Part shown: positions 36,000 to 43,769 of the stretch, one piece after another | Layout of the letters: the number at the start of each line of letters is the position of its first letter | How positions within the stretch are numbered: position 1 is the first letter of the stretch | Assembly (NCBI GenBank): GCA_047602125.1 | Contig: JASGIB010000001.1 | Location: forward strand, 2,232,001 to 2,296,000 | From: Pseudoluteimonas sp047602125 | Lineage (GTDB): Bacteria > Pseudomonadota > Gammaproteobacteria > Xanthomonadales > Xanthomonadaceae | Reading direction: 5' to 3' | DNA: 64,000 nucleotides | The notes under the pieces: model-generated | What the model saw: the letters and a program-made list of their open reading frames with translations, nothing else | What the model was told of the DNA's origin: nothing | Database searches by the model: none | Program-made: the position numbers and the translations under genes

Positions 36000-36026
36000 A
36001 TGAGCACTACCACCGCCCACCGCTGA
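36000..36026 (+). CDS. Putative Thr-rich leader peptide of thrS
   Basis: A nine-codon ORF reads Met-Ser-Thr-Thr-Thr-Ala-His-Arg-stop. Three consecutive Thr codons lie 28 nt before a terminator hairpin and 77 nt before the threonyl-tRNA synthetase start. That is the arrangement of a ribosome-stalling attenuator: shortage of charged tRNA-Thr would stall the ribosome on these codons and favour readthrough into thrS. In E. coli thrS is instead controlled by ThrRS binding its own mRNA, so this would be a different mechanism. The ribosome-binding site is weak, and a different 50-codon frame (35954-36106) also crosses this leader. Confidence 0.5.
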   Translation: MSTTTAHR

Positions 36027-36053
36027 CCCCGCCGACGTCATTCGAACGATTCG

Positions 36054-36076
36054 AAAGGCGCTTCGGCGCCTTTTTC
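36054..36076 (+). terminator. Attenuator-type terminator in the thrS leader
   Basis: The stem AAAGGCGC (36054-36061) pairs with GCGCCTTT (36066-36073) around a TTCG tetraloop and is followed by T residues to 36075. It lies between the Thr-rich leader ORF and thrS. CGCCGA near 36030 could pair with TCGGCG (36063-36068) as a competing antiterminator, but this has not been computed. Confidence 0.75.
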
Positions 36077-36102
36077 GTTCCCGGAACTCCCGACAGAAAC
36101 CC

Positions 36103-38007
36103 ATGATCAACATCACCCTCCCGGACGGCAGCCGCCGCGAGTTCGAACAACCCGTGTCCGTCATGCAGGTCGCGCAATCGATCGGCGCCGGCCTGGCCAA
36201 GGCCACCGTCGCCGGCGAGGTCGATGGCCATCTCGTCGATGCCAGCGACGTCATCGACCACGATGCGAAGCTGCGGATCATCACGCCCAAGGATCAGGAA
36301 GGCGTCGAGATCATCCGCCACTCGGCCGCGCACCTCATCGGGCATGCGGTGAAGCAGTTGTACCCGGACGCGAAGATGGTGATCGGGCCGGTGATCGACG
36401 AAGGCTTCTACTACGACATCCATTCCGAGCGCCCGTTCACGCCGGAAGACCTCGCCGCGATCGAGCAGCGAATGAAGGAACTGATCGCGCAGGACTACGA
36501 CGTCGTCAAGAAGATGACGCCGCGCGCCGAGGTGGTCGATGTGTTCAAGTCGCGCGGCGAGGAATACAAGCTGCGCCTGATCGACGACATGGGCCCCGAG
36601 GTCACCGCGATGGGGCTGTACCACCACCAGGAATACGTGGACATGTGCCGCGGCCCGCATGTGCCGAACACGCGCTTCCTGAAGGCGTTCAAGCTGACGC
36701 GCATCTCCGGCGCGTACTGGCGCGGCGATTCGAAGAACGAGCAATTGCAACGCATCTACGGCACCGCCTGGGCCGACGACAAGCAGCTCAAGGCCTACAT
36801 CCAGCGCATCGAGGAAGCCGAGAAGCGCGACCACCGCCGCATCGGCAAGCAGCAGGATCTGTTCCACCTGCAGGAAGAAGCGCCGGGCCTGGTGTTCTGG
36901 CATCCCAAGGGCTGGAGCATCTGGCAGGTGGTCGAGCAATACATGCGTCGCGTCTATCGCGAAACCGGCTACGGCGAAGTGCGTTGCCCGCAGATCCTCG
37001 ACGTTGAGCTATGGAAGAAGTCCGGCCACTGGGACAACTACAAGGACAACATGTTCTTCACCGAGTCCGAGAAGCGGACCTATGCGGTGAAGCCGATGAA
37101 CTGCCCGGGCCACGTGCAGGTGTTCAACCAAGGGTTGCACAGCTATCGCGACCTGCCGATCCGCTACGGCGAATTCGGTTCCTGCCATCGCAACGAGCCG
37201 TCCGGCGCGCTGCACGGCATCCTGCGTGTGCGCGGCTTCACCCAGGACGACGGCCATGTGTTCTGCACGGAATCGCAGATCGAGTCCGAGGTGCGCGCCT
37301 TCCACGAGCAGGCGTTGAAGGTCTATGCCGACTTCGGCTTCTCCGACATCCAGATCAAGATCGCACTGCGCCCGGAATCGCGCCTCGGCGACGATGCGAC
37401 CTGGGACAAGGCCGAGGACGCGCTGCGTTCGGCCCTGCGCGCCTCCGGCGTCGAATGGCAGGAACTGCCGGGCGAGGGCGCGTTCTATGGCCCGAAGATC
37501 GAGTACCACCTGCGCGACGCCATCGGCCGGACCTGGCAGCTGGGCACGATGCAGGTCGATTTCATGATGCCCGGCCGCCTCGGCGCGGAGTATGTCGACG
37601 AGCACAGCCAGAAGCGGCACCCGGTGATGCTGCACCGGGCCATCGTGGGCTCGATGGAGCGTTTCATCGGCATCCTGATCGAGCACCACGCCGGCCAGTT
37701 CCCGGCTTGGCTGGCCCCGGTCCAGGCGGTGGTCATGAACATCACCGACGCCCAGGCCGACTGGGCCGGGGAGGTGCGGAAAACCCTTGCAAATCAAGGC
37801 TTCCGGGTCGATGCCGATTTGCGCAACGAGAAGATCGGCTATAAGATCCGCGAGCACACGCTGCAGCGCGTGCCGTACCTTCTGGTGGTGGGGGACCGCG
37901 AGAAGGAACACGGCGCAGTCGCCGTGCGCACGCGGGGTGGGGAAGACCTCGGTACCATGTCCGTCGCCGACTTCGCATCGCGTTTGCGGCAGGAACAGGC
38001 CGGCTGA
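36103..38007 (+). CDS. thrS: Threonyl-tRNA synthetase
   Basis: A 634-residue class II synthetase of normal length that charges tRNA-Thr. The N-terminal TGS domain begins INITLPDGSRREF; the second domain carries HSAAHLIGHAVKQLYP with the editing-site histidines and the later YHHQEYVDMCRGPH segment. The catalytic core includes MNCPGHVQVF (zinc cysteine), RYGEFGSCHRNEPSGALHG (motif 2) and HRAIVGSMERFIGILIEH (motif 3). The C-terminal anticodon-binding domain covers about residues 540-630. The ATG at 36103 follows the leader terminator by 27 nt. It heads the translation gene cluster continuing into infC. Confidence 0.97.
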   Translation: MINITLPDGSRREFEQPVSVMQVAQSIGAGLAKATVAGEVDGHLVDASDVIDHDAKLRIITPKDQEGVEIIRHSAAHLIGHAVKQLYPDAKMVIGPVIDEGFYYDIHSERPFTPEDLAAIEQRMKELIAQDYDVVKKMTPRAEVVDVFKSRGEEYKLRLIDDMGPEVTAMGLYHHQEYVDMCRGPHVPNTRFLKAFKLTRISGAYWRGDSKNEQLQRIYGTAWADDKQLKAYIQRIEEAEKRDHRRIGKQQDLFHLQEEAPGLVFWHPKGWSIWQVVEQYMRRVYRETGYGEVRCPQILDVELWKKSGHWDNYKDNMFFTESEKRTYAVKPMNCPGHVQVFNQGLHSYRDLPIRYGEFGSCHRNEPSGALHGILRVRGFTQDDGHVFCTESQIESEVRAFHEQALKVYADFGFSDIQIKIALRPESRLGDDATWDKAEDALRSALRASGVEWQELPGEGAFYGPKIEYHLRDAIGRTWQLGTMQVDFMMPGRLGAEYVDEHSQKRHPVMLHRAIVGSMERFIGILIEHHAGQFPAWLAPVQAVVMNITDAQADWAGEVRKTLANQGFRVDADLRNEKIGYKIREHTLQRVPYLLVVGDREKEHGAVAVRTRGGEDLGTMSVADFASRLRQEQAG

Positions 38008-38091
38008 CCGCCGACCGTTCCGCAACCGGCGCCCGATTCCGGAATCGGGCGCCATTCGGCTTCGACGAAGCCATCCCTTGGAGATCGCAAC

Positions 38092-38613
38092 ATCAGTACA
38101 CCGGAAAAGCAGAACCGCCGTAACCTCGAGATCCGCGTGCCGCGCGTGCGCGTGATCGGCAGCGACGGCGAGATGGTGGGCGTGCTCTCGCGCGACGAAG
38201 CGCTCGCCATGGCCGAGGAAGAAGGCCTCGACCTGGTCGAAATCCAGCCGAACGCGGACCCGCCGGTCTGCAAGATCATGGACTTCGGCAAGTTCAAGTT
38301 CGAACAGCAGAAGAAGGCCAACGAGGCCAAGAAGAAGACCAAGCAGCAGGAGATCAAGGAACTCAAGTTCCGGCCGGTCACCGACGAGGGCGACTACCAG
38401 ATCAAGCTGCGGAACATGCGCCGTTTCCTCGAGGAAGGCGACAAGGTCAAGGTCAACATCCGCTTCCGCGGCCGCGAGATGAGCCACCAGGAGCTCGGCC
38501 GCGAGATGGCCGCGCGGATCGAAGCCGACCTCGGCGAGGACATCGTGATCGAATCCCGCCCGCGCCTCGAAGGCCGGCAGATGGTGATGATGATCGCGCC
38601 GAAGAAGCGCTGA
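38092..38613 (+). CDS. infC: Translation initiation factor IF-3, ATC start
   Basis: A 173-residue IF-3. The conserved N-terminal domain (NRRNLEIRVPRVRVIGSDGE) begins upstream of the first ATG at 38137, which would cut into it. In frame at 38092 is an ATC codon with GGAG 8 nt upstream. Non-canonical AUU/AUC-class starts are the known basis of IF-3 autoregulation, because IF-3 itself discriminates against them, so ATC 38092 is the likely start. The C-terminal domain contains GDYQIKLRNMRRFLEEGDKVKV and EMSHQELG. It prevents premature subunit joining and checks start-codon pairing. It follows thrS by 84 nt, as in many gammaproteobacteria. Confidence 0.93.
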   Translation: MSTPEKQNRRNLEIRVPRVRVIGSDGEMVGVLSRDEALAMAEEEGLDLVEIQPNADPPVCKIMDFGKFKFEQQKKANEAKKKTKQQEIKELKFRPVTDEGDYQIKLRNMRRFLEEGDKVKVNIRFRGREMSHQELGREMAARIEADLGEDIVIESRPRLEGRQMVMMIAPKKR

Positions 38614-38656
38614 TCCTCGTCCGGGGCACGAAAGCCCCTGATTCGCAAGGAATTGT

Positions 38657-38685
38657 TTGCAAGACCCGTCGCGGGCCGGCATAAT
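38657..38685 (+). promoter_or_regulatory. Candidate internal promoter for rpmI-rplT-pheST
   Basis: TTGCAA (38657-38662) and CATAAT (38680-38685) with a 17-nt spacer, the best sigma-70 match in this cluster. The -10 sits in the loop of a strong inverted repeat (CGGGCCGG/CCGGCCCG, about 38672-38695), so the emerging transcript could also fold here. Confidence 0.6.
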
Positions 38686-38832
38686 GCCCGGCCCGGTTCG
38701 CCGGGTTGTTGTCGGCAATACCCATGGACCCGCCCCGGTTCCTTCGGAATCAAGGGCTTACCCACCGGTCAGGCAGGACGGAGAGCCCGGAAACGGCGCC
38801 TGGACCAGTTCGAGATTTCGCAAGGATTCCCA

Positions 38833-39030
38833 ATGCCCAAGATCAAGACCAATCGGGCGGCGGCCAAGCGCTTCCGGAAGACCGCTTCCGGCAAGTACAA
38901 GTGCGGCCACGCCAACAAGAGCCACATCCTCACCAAGAAGGCGACCAAGCGGAAGCGCAACCTGCGGCAGACGAACCATGTTCGTGCCGAGGACGCGGGC
39001 CGTCTGGACCGCATGCTTCCGTACTTGTGA
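38833..39030 (+). CDS. rpmI: 50S ribosomal protein L35
   Basis: A 65-residue, very basic protein beginning MPKIKTNRAAAKRFRKTASG and ending DRMLPYL, the standard L35 length and signature. Part of the large subunit. The 219-nt gap from infC contains a candidate promoter; rplT follows after 11 nt, and L20 is known to control this operon translationally in E. coli. Confidence 0.97.
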   Translation: MPKIKTNRAAAKRFRKTASGKYKCGHANKSHILTKKATKRKRNLRQTNHVRAEDAGRLDRMLPYL

Positions 39031-39041
39031 GGAGATAGGAC

Positions 39042-39401
39042 ATGGCACGAGTCAAACGTGGTGTACAGGCGCGTCGGCGCCACAAGAAAGTCCTCAAGGC
39101 CGCGAAGGGTTACTACAACGCCCGCCGCAAGGTCTTCCGCGTCGCCAAGCAGGCGGTCACCAAGGCGCAGCAGTACGCCTACATCGGCCGCAAGCTGAAG
39201 AAGCGCCAGTTCCGCTCGCTGTGGATCGCGCGCATCAACGCCGGCGCGCGCGCCAACGGCATGAGCTACAGCCGCTTCATGAACGGCCTGCTCAAGGCCG
39301 GCATCAACCTCGACCGCAAGGTGCTGGCGGACATCGCCGTGCACGACGCGACGGGTTTTGCCGCCCTGGTCGAGAAGGCGAAGGGCGCGCTGGCGGCCTG
39401 A
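39042..39401 (+). CDS. rplT: 50S ribosomal protein L20
   Basis: A 119-residue protein with the L20 signature ARVKRGVQARRRHKK at the N-terminus and RFMNGLLKAGINLDRK near the C-terminus. It binds 23S rRNA early in large-subunit assembly and can repress its own mRNA. GGAG lies just before the ATG. An attenuator-like terminator follows before pheS. Confidence 0.97.
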   Translation: MARVKRGVQARRRHKKVLKAAKGYYNARRKVFRVAKQAVTKAQQYAYIGRKLKKRQFRSLWIARINAGARANGMSYSRFMNGLLKAGINLDRKVLADIAVHDATGFAALVEKAKGALAA

Positions 39402-39450
39402 GCCGCCGCTCCACACGATGAGGTATCCGGCGGCCACGGCCGCCACGACG

Positions 39451-39485
39451 TGGGGAAGGGCGCGAGTCCTTCCCCATTTTGTTTT
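39451..39485 (+). terminator. Terminator or attenuator between rplT and pheS
   Basis: TGGGGAAGG (39451-39459) pairs with CCTTCCCCA (39468-39476); T4-G-T4 follows. Since pheS starts 12 nt later it probably acts as an attenuator. No Phe-rich short ORF like E. coli pheM was found in the 95-nt gap. Confidence 0.8.
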
Positions 39486-39496
39486 CCGGGGTCCGA

Positions 39497-40492
39497 ATGA
39501 CCGAGATCGAATCGCTGTCCGAACGCGCGCTCGCCGACATCGCCGCGGCGGCCACGCCCGATGCGCTCGAGGCGCTGCGGGTTTCGCTGCTCGGCAAGGG
39601 GGGCAGCGTCACCGCGCAGCTGAAATCGCTCGGCGCGTTGCCGCCCGACGAACGCAAGGCCGCGGGCGAGGCGATCAACCGCGCGCGCGATGCGATTTCC
39701 GAAGCCCTGTCCGCGCGCAAGGCGACGCTCGATGCCGCAGCGCTGGACGCGCGCCTCGCGATCGAAGGCATCGACGTCACCTTGCCGGGCCGCGATGGCG
39801 GCCGCGGCGGCCTGCATCCGATTTCGCGCACGCTCGAGCGCATCGCCGACATCTTCGGCCGCCTCGGCTACGAACTCGCCGACGGCCCGGAGATCGAGGA
39901 CGACTGGCATAACTTCGAGGCGCTGAATTTCCCGCCGCACCATCCGGCGCGGGCGATGCACGACACGTTCTACTTCGGCGACGGCCGCCTTCTGCGCACG
40001 CATACCTCGGGCGTGCAGGTGCGCTACATGAAGGAGCATGCCCCGCCGTTGCGCATGATCGCCGCGGGCAAGGTCTACCGCAGCGACAGCGACCAGACCC
40101 ATTCGCCGATGTTCCACCAGGTCGAAGGCCTGCTGGTCGACGAGCATTCCACCTTCGCCGACCTCAAGGGCACGCTGGCGGAATTCGTGCGTGCGTTCTT
40201 CGAGCGCGATTTCGAAATGCGCTTCCGCCCGAGCTACTTCCCGTTCGTCGAACCCGGCGCGGAAGTCGACATCGCCTGGCAGCAGCCGGACGGATCCACG
40301 CGCTGGCTGGAGGTGCTCGGCTGCGGGATGGTCCATCCGAACGTGCTGCGCAACGTCGGCATCGACCCGGAGCGCTACACCGGCTTCGCCTTCGGCCTCG
40401 GGGTCGAGCGCTTCGCGATGCTGCGCTATGGCGTCAACGACTTGCGCGCGTTCTTCGAGAACGACGTCCGGTTCCTGGAGCAGTTCGCATGA
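39497..40492 (+). CDS. pheS: Phenylalanyl-tRNA synthetase alpha subunit
   Basis: A 331-residue catalytic subunit of the (alpha-beta)2 PheRS. The N-terminal coiled coil (about residues 1-85) binds tRNA; class II motifs follow: HPISRTLERIADIF, FEALNFPPHHPARAMHDTFYF, KVYRSDSDQTHSPMFHQVEG (motif 2) and GFAFGLGVERFAMLRYG (motif 3). The ATG at 39497 gives the usual N-terminus. The stop overlaps the pheT ATG by 4 nt. Confidence 0.97.
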   Translation: MTEIESLSERALADIAAAATPDALEALRVSLLGKGGSVTAQLKSLGALPPDERKAAGEAINRARDAISEALSARKATLDAAALDARLAIEGIDVTLPGRDGGRGGLHPISRTLERIADIFGRLGYELADGPEIEDDWHNFEALNFPPHHPARAMHDTFYFGDGRLLRTHTSGVQVRYMKEHAPPLRMIAAGKVYRSDSDQTHSPMFHQVEGLLVDEHSTFADLKGTLAEFVRAFFERDFEMRFRPSYFPFVEPGAEVDIAWQQPDGSTRWLEVLGCGMVHPNVLRNVGIDPERYTGFAFGLGVERFAMLRYGVNDLRAFFENDVRFLEQFA

Positions 40493-42858
40493 AGTTCCCC
40501 GAGAACTGGCTGCGCAGCCACGTGCCGACCACCGCGACCCGCGACGAACTCGCGGCGACGCTGACCGCGATCGGGCTCGAGGTCGAAGGCGTCGAATCGC
40601 TGGGCGAAGCGCTGGACGGCGTCGTGGTCGCGCGCATCATCGAATGCGCGAAGCATCCGGAAGCCGACAAGCTGCAGGTGTGCCGCGTCGACGCCGGTGG
40701 CGGCGAACCGTTGCAGATCGTCTGCGGCGCGCCGAACGCGCGCGCCGGGCTGGTCGCGCCGCTCGCGACGATCGGTACGAAGGTCGGCGACCTTACGATC
40801 AAGGCCGCGAAGCTGCGTGGCGTCGAATCGAACGGCATGCTGTGCTCGGCCCGGGAGCTCGGCCTCGACGCCGATGCCTCCGGCCTGCTGGAACTGCCTG
40901 GCGATGCGCCGGTCGGAATGCCCCTGGCCGACTATCTCGGCCTGCCGGATGCGACGTTCGAGCTCAAGCTCACGCCCAACCGCGCCGATTGCTTCAGCGT
41001 GCGCGGCATCGCCTGGGACGTGGCCGCGGCCTGCGGTTCGCAGGTGGTCGCGTTCGACGCCGCGCCGATGCCGGCATTGAACGACGCGGCGCTTGCGATC
41101 GCGCTCGAGGCCGGCGCGGATGCGCCGCGTTTCGTCGGCCGCGTGATCGAAGGCGTCGATGCCGGGGTTCCGACGCCGATCTGGATGGCCGAACGCCTGC
41201 GCCGCAGCGGCGTGCGCCCGGTCAGCTTCCTCGTCGACGTCACCCAGTACGTGATGCTGGAACTCGGGCAGCCGATGCATGCCTACGACCGCGACCTGCT
41301 CAAGGGCCCGGTGTCGGTGCGCGCCGCGCACGATGGCGAAACGCTGAAACTGCTGAATGGCGATACGGTCGAACTCGACCCGCAGTTCCTCGTCGTCGCC
41401 GACGCCGGCCGCGCCGTCGGCCTCGGCGGCATCATGGGCGGCGACGACACCAAGGTCGGCGCAACGACACGCAACGTGTTCCTCGAAGCCGCGCATTTCG
41501 CGCCTTCGGCGATCATCGGCCGTGGCCGCAAGTTGGGTTTGCACACCGATGCCTCGCATCGCTTCGAACGCGGCGTTGATCCGGAACTGCCGCGCACCGC
41601 GGTCGAACACGCCACCCGCCTGGTCGTCGAGATCGCGGGCGGCTCGCCCGGACCCGTGGTCGAAGCCGTGTTGCCCGAACACTTGCCCAAGCCGCAAACG
41701 ATCCTGCTGCGCCGCGCACGGCTTGCGCGCGTGCTCGGCGTGCGCGTGGACGACGGCGAAGTCGTGCGCATCCTGTCCGCGCTCGGACTGGACGTGCGTC
41801 CCGCCGACGATGGCTGGAGCGTGACTTCGCCGGCGCGACGCTTCGACCTCGCGATCGAGGAAGACATGGTCGAGGAGGTCGCGCGCATCCACGGTTACGA
41901 CGCGATCCCGGCCACGCTTCCCGGTTCCGGCGCGCGCCTGCAGGCGCCAGGCGAGGAACGCGCGGGCGAGGGCGATGCCCGCCGCCAGCTCGCCGCGCGC
42001 GACTACCTCGAGGCGGTGAATTTCGCCTTCGTCGATGCCACGCTGCTCGCGCAGTGGCAGGCGGGCGAGGGCGTACCGCTGGCGAATCCGCTCAGCGCCG
42101 ACCTCGGCACGATGCGACCGTCGCTGTTGCCCGGGCTCGTCGCCGCGCTGGCGCGCAATGCCGCGCGCCAGCAATCGCGGGTGCGCCTGTTCGAACTCGG
42201 CAAGGTGTTCGCCGCGAATGCGGGCGAGGCGCCGATCGAAACGCCGCGCATCGCCGCCGTCGCTTGCGGCAACGCGCGGGCCGAACAATGGGGCGAAAAA
42301 TCGCGCGCGGTCGATTTCCACGACCTCAAGGGCGACCTCGACAGTCTCGCGGCCTTGTCGGGCGCGAAACTGGAGTACCGCGCGGCTGCGCCCGCCTGGG
42401 GCCACCCCGGTCGGTTCGCGCAGGTTCTGCGCGATGGCCATCCGCTGGGCTGGATCGGACAACTGCATCCGCGCCTGCAGCAGGCGCTGGGGCTGGACAT
42501 CGAGGTCGTCGCGTTCGAACTGGATCTCGATCCGTTGCTGGCGCGTGCCATCCCCGTCGCCAAGCCGTTGTCGCGCTACCCGTCCGTCCGCCGGGACCTC
42601 GCGTTCGTCGTCGCCGAGGGCGTGCCGTGGGCGGCACTTGCCGCCACCGTGCGTGCATCCGCCGGAGCGGTTTTGAAGCAGCTCCGGCTGTTCGACCGCT
42701 ACCAGGGCAAGGGGGTCGAACCCGGCTTCAAAAGCCTCGCCATGGCCTTGATTCTGCAGGAAGATTCCCGCACCCTGACCGACCGCGAAGTGGAAACGGT
42801 GGTGGCCGAGGTCATGGCCGCGCTGCGTGGGGAACACGGTGCGGAAATCAGGGGCTGA
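40489..42858 (+). CDS. pheT: Phenylalanyl-tRNA synthetase beta subunit
   Basis: A 789-residue PheRS beta subunit of normal length. The N-terminal EMAP/OB tRNA-binding domain (about residues 40-150) has AKHPEADKLQVCRVD; a B3/4 editing domain, B5 domain (GFERGVDP-like RFERGVDPELPR), a catalytic-like core and a C-terminal ferredoxin-fold anticodon-binding domain (LSRYPSVRRDLAFVV onward) follow. It edits mischarged Tyr-tRNA and holds the alpha subunit. It is coupled to pheS by ATGA and followed by ihfA after 18 nt. Confidence 0.97.
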   Translation: MKFPENWLRSHVPTTATRDELAATLTAIGLEVEGVESLGEALDGVVVARIIECAKHPEADKLQVCRVDAGGGEPLQIVCGAPNARAGLVAPLATIGTKVGDLTIKAAKLRGVESNGMLCSARELGLDADASGLLELPGDAPVGMPLADYLGLPDATFELKLTPNRADCFSVRGIAWDVAAACGSQVVAFDAAPMPALNDAALAIALEAGADAPRFVGRVIEGVDAGVPTPIWMAERLRRSGVRPVSFLVDVTQYVMLELGQPMHAYDRDLLKGPVSVRAAHDGETLKLLNGDTVELDPQFLVVADAGRAVGLGGIMGGDDTKVGATTRNVFLEAAHFAPSAIIGRGRKLGLHTDASHRFERGVDPELPRTAVEHATRLVVEIAGGSPGPVVEAVLPEHLPKPQTILLRRARLARVLGVRVDDGEVVRILSALGLDVRPADDGWSVTSPARRFDLAIEEDMVEEVARIHGYDAIPATLPGSGARLQAPGEERAGEGDARRQLAARDYLEAVNFAFVDATLLAQWQAGEGVPLANPLSADLGTMRPSLLPGLVAALARNAARQQSRVRLFELGKVFAANAGEAPIETPRIAAVACGNARAEQWGEKSRAVDFHDLKGDLDSLAALSGAKLEYRAAAPAWGHPGRFAQVLRDGHPLGWIGQLHPRLQQALGLDIEVVAFELDLDPLLARAIPVAKPLSRYPSVRRDLAFVVAEGVPWAALAATVRASAGAVLKQLRLFDRYQGKGVEPGFKSLAMALILQEDSRTLTDREVETVVAEVMAALRGEHGAEIRG

Positions 42859-42876
42859 CGTTCAGGGGGAACGCAG

Positions 42877-43179
42877 ATGGCATTGACCAAGGCGGAAATG
42901 GCGGAGCGTCTGTACGCGGACGTGGGCCTCAACAAGCGCGAGGCGAAGGAATTCGTCGATGCGTTCTTCGATGTGCTGCGCGAAGCGCTGGAGCAGGGCC
43001 GGCAGGTCAAGCTGTCGGGCTTCGGCAACTTCGACCTGCGCCGCAAGAACCAGCGCCCGGGCCGCAACCCCAAGACCGGCGAGGAAATCCCGATTTCCGC
43101 GCGCACCGTGGTGACCTTCCGTCCCGGGCAGAAGCTGAAGGAACGCGTCGAGGCGTTCACGGGAGCTGCCCATGTTTGA
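42877..43179 (+). CDS. ihfA: Integration host factor subunit alpha
   Basis: A 100-residue HU/IHF-family protein with MALTKAEMAERLYADVGLNKREAK at the start and the DNA-minor-groove arm RRKNQRPGRNPKTGEEIPI including the intercalating Pro. The pheT-ihfA-merR order is typical of gammaproteobacteria. It forms a heterodimer with IhfB and bends DNA sharply. Its stop overlaps the next start by 8 nt. Confidence 0.96.
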   Translation: MALTKAEMAERLYADVGLNKREAKEFVDAFFDVLREALEQGRQVKLSGFGNFDLRRKNQRPGRNPKTGEEIPISARTVVTFRPGQKLKERVEAFTGAAHV

Positions 43180-43528
43180 TCCGGGCAGCAACCGCGAACT
43201 GCCGCCGATCCCGGCCAAACGCTACTTCACCATCGGCGAGGTCAGCGAGCTGTGCGACGTGAAACCGCACGTGCTGCGCTACTGGGAAACCGAGTTCCCC
43301 TCGCTGAAGCCGGTCAAGCGCCGCGGCAACCGCCGTTACTACCAGCGCCACGACGTGTTGATGGTCCGCCAGATCCGCGGCCTGCTGTACGAGCAGGGCT
43401 ATACCATCGGTGGCGCGCGCCTGCGGCTGGAAGGCGAGGGCGCGAAGCAGGAAACCACGATGTCCACGCAGATCGTCAAGCAGGTGCGGATGGAGCTGGA
43501 GGAAGTCCTCTCGCTCCTGAAGCGGTGA
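43172..43528 (+). CDS. MerR-family transcriptional regulator
   Basis: 118 residues. An N-terminal winged helix-turn-helix begins near residue 17 (YFTIGEVSELCDVKPHVLRYWETEF), followed by RRYYQRHDVLMVRQIRGLLYEQGYTIGGAR and a short coiled coil. There is no effector domain or metal-binding cysteine pair. Small regulators of this kind sit after ihfA in many Xanthomonas and Pseudomonas genomes; their targets are not known. It overlaps ihfA by 8 nt, so it is cotranscribed. Confidence 0.9.
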   Translation: MFDPGSNRELPPIPAKRYFTIGEVSELCDVKPHVLRYWETEFPSLKPVKRRGNRRYYQRHDVLMVRQIRGLLYEQGYTIGGARLRLEGEGAKQETTMSTQIVKQVRMELEEVLSLLKR

Positions 43529-43557
43529 GACGCGCCGGCCGGGTATAATTCCCGCAC

Positions 43558-43634
43558 CGGGGTATAGCGCAGCCTGGTAGCGCACTTGTCTGGGGGACAA
43601 GTGGTCGTCGGTTCAAATCCGGCTACCCCGACCA
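43558..43634 (+). tRNA. tRNA-Pro (GGG)
   Basis: Acceptor CGGGGTA/TACCCCG, anticodon stem CTTGT/ACAAG with loop CTGGGGG (anticodon GGG), T arm TCGG-TTCAAAT-CCGG, encoded CCA. A perfect TATAAT at 43544-43549 lies 9 nt before the mature 5' end, so the primary transcript starts close to the tRNA. Confidence 0.97.
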
Positions 43635-43769
43635 ATTCATCCCCTTCGAACGCCGGGCCCGTGCCCGGCGTTTGTTTTTCCCGTACTGATTCGACCCGAT
43701 GGCCGGAATGGCCGACTTTTTGCGCATTAGAGATTGAGCCGGCGTGGTACCGGTCAATGGAGAACGGAG

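Noticed and set aside
35954..36106. A 50-codon ORF overlapping the thrS start by ATGA
   Set aside because: Its product is Pro/Arg-rich with no known feature and it crosses the terminator hairpin; kept only as a caveat to the leader-peptide idea.
39442..39530. PheM-like leader peptide before pheS
   Set aside because: The only ATG-started frame here has a single Phe pair inside the T-tract and no nearby stop; it is not a short Phe-rich peptide.
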